Both the position numbers and the translations under genes were made by a program. From assembly GCA_005883115.1 (NCBI GenBank), contig VAZQ01000269.1:1-7171 (forward strand): a stretch of 7,171 nucleotides of DNA, read 5' to 3'. Origin of the DNA: Alphaproteobacteria bacterium. Lineage in GTDB: Bacteria > Pseudomonadota > Alphaproteobacteria > Rhizobiales > Xanthobacteraceae. This document shows, in pieces, positions 6,418 through 7,171 of the stretch. Every line of letters begins with the position of its first letter. The first letter of the stretch is position 1. Under the pieces are notes generated by a model. The model saw nothing but the letters and a program-made list of their open reading frames with translations. It was not told the origin of the DNA and ran no database searches.

Positions 6418-7171
6418 GTGCCGCCTCCAGGCTCTCCCCGCCGCGCAAGAAACCCTCGCGAGGGATCGTACGCAAGGATCGCGCCGACCATGAACAGAGC
6501 TGTGCATCCTCCGACGACCGCAAGCGAAATCCAATTGATCTGACAGTAAAGCGCAAAGCGGACGAGCTCGACCGCATGGGTGAATGGATTGAGCTCGCAC
6601 ACATAATAGAGCAGAGGACTTGCTTCCCTCACCCGCCAAAGCGGATAGAGCGCAGATGATGCGAAGAACATCGGGAAAATCACGAAATTCATCGCGCCGG
6701 CGAAATTTTCGAGTTGCTTGCTGACCGACGACATCAGCATGCCCATCGCGCCCAGCATGAGACCCGACAGGACGAGTGCCGGCAACACGGCGATATATCC
6801 AAGCGGCGGCGCCTCGATCTCCCAGAACCAGGCGATGGCGAGAAACGTATAGACCTGCGGCAACGATACCGCCATGCCGGCCACAAGCTTCGACGAGAGA
6901 AGGAACCATCGCGGGATCGGGCTCACGAGCAGCGTGCGCATGTTGCCCATCTCGCGATCGTAGACCATGGACAGCGACGACTGCATGCCGTTGAACAGCT
7001 GGATCAGCAGCATCAGTCCCGGCGTGATGTAGACTTCGTAGAGTATGTAGGTCTCGTAAGGCGGGATGATCGACACGCCGAGTACTTGCCGAAAGCCGGC
7101 GGCAAAGATGAAGAGCCAGACGAGGGGACGCACGAGGGCGGCCACGAAACGCTCACGCTGATGCAGGAAGC
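6414..7171 (-). CDS. pedC: ABC-2 type permease of PQQ-alcohol dehydrogenase loci, PedC type (5' end outside window)
   Basis: The C-terminal 250 or so residues are present. The reading frame is open to the right edge, entering as FLHQRERFVAALVRPLVW, which is internal PedC-like sequence, so the GTG at 7145 is not the start and roughly 20 residues are missing. Hydrophobic segments follow in ABC-2 order: LVWLFIFAAGFRQVL, ITPGLMLLIQLFNG, VYTFLAIAWF, LPALVLSGLMLGAMGMLMSS, FVIFPMFFASSALYPLW and ISLAVVGGCTALFMVGAIL. The YDREMGNMRTLLVSPIPRWF loop and the conserved LNPFTHAVELVRFALY are also seen. Family members occur next to PQQ biosynthesis or PQQ-alcohol dehydrogenase genes. In Pseudomonas putida the PedA1A2BC system is needed for rare-earth-dependent growth, though its cargo is unproven. 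The ATPase is expected upstream, beyond the window. The gene is coupled by ATGA to the helical exported protein. Confidence 0.92.
   Translation of the reverse strand, partial: FLHQRERFVAALVRPLVWLFIFAAGFRQVLGVSIIPPYETYILYEVYITPGLMLLIQLFNGMQSSLSMVYDREMGNMRTLLVSPIPRWFLLSSKLVAGMAVSLPQVYTFLAIAWFWEIEAPPLGYIAVLPALVLSGLMLGAMGMLMSSVSKQLENFAGAMNFVIFPMFFASSALYPLWRVREASPLLYYVCELNPFTHAVELVRFALYCQINWISLAVVGGCTALFMVGAILAYDPSRGFLARRGEPGGGT

Noticed and set aside
6418..6909. N-terminal extension of the helical-protein frame to a 366-aa reading
   Set aside because: It overlaps the clear ABC permease gene in another frame, has Arg/Cys-rich chance composition, and the ATG at 6417 directly starts a signal peptide with an ATGA overlap.

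Overview
The window looks like chromosomal DNA of a GC-rich alphaproteobacterium, most likely of the order Hyphomicrobiales (Bradyrhizobium, Rhodopseudomonas or Methylobacterium-like relatives). This rests on GC-rich coding sequence, strong GGAGG-type ribosome binding sites, a Gfa-type glutathione:formaldehyde enzyme (a largely alphaproteobacterial family), and accessory genes typical of PQQ-dependent alcohol dehydrogenase loci. Genus-level assignment is inference. No rRNA, tRNA, insertion sequence or CRISPR array was seen.

Layout: 1-553 has no credible gene but holds several inverted repeats. 554-1015 (-) is a secreted SnoaL/DUF4440-like protein. 1151-1228 (+) is a 25-codon pqqA, the precursor peptide of PQQ. 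1370-2497 (-) is S-(hydroxymethyl)glutathione dehydrogenase (frmA/adhC). It diverges across a roughly 400-bp, partly AT-rich intergenic region from gfa (2893-3468, +). 3583-3930 and 3984-4787 (both -) are a small secreted protein and a secreted pentapeptide-repeat protein, probably one transcript. 5011-5370 (+) is a small cysteine-containing secreted protein. It is followed by a decayed stretch (5371-5745) that holds a frameshifted C-terminal remnant of xoxJ/mxaJ and possibly a scrap of xoxF. 5809-6417 and 6414-7171 (both -) are a periplasmic helical protein and an ABC-2 permease of the PedC type, overlapping by ATGA; the permease runs off the right edge.

How it fits together: a PQQ-alcohol dehydrogenase (XoxF, MxaF or PedE/H type, not intact here) would oxidise methanol or another alcohol in the periplasm using PQQ, whose precursor is PqqA. 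Formaldehyde would be captured on glutathione by Gfa and oxidised to S-formylglutathione by FrmA. The PedC-type transporter and the small exported proteins are the usual poorly understood companions of such dehydrogenases.

The most notable points are the easily missed orphan pqqA, placed convergent to frmA without pqqBCDE, and the xoxJ relic. The relic suggests that a lanthanide-type methanol dehydrogenase cluster once lay between the 119-aa gene and the permease operon and was deleted or decayed. At least five small exported proteins or genes of unknown or vague role surround the formaldehyde genes.
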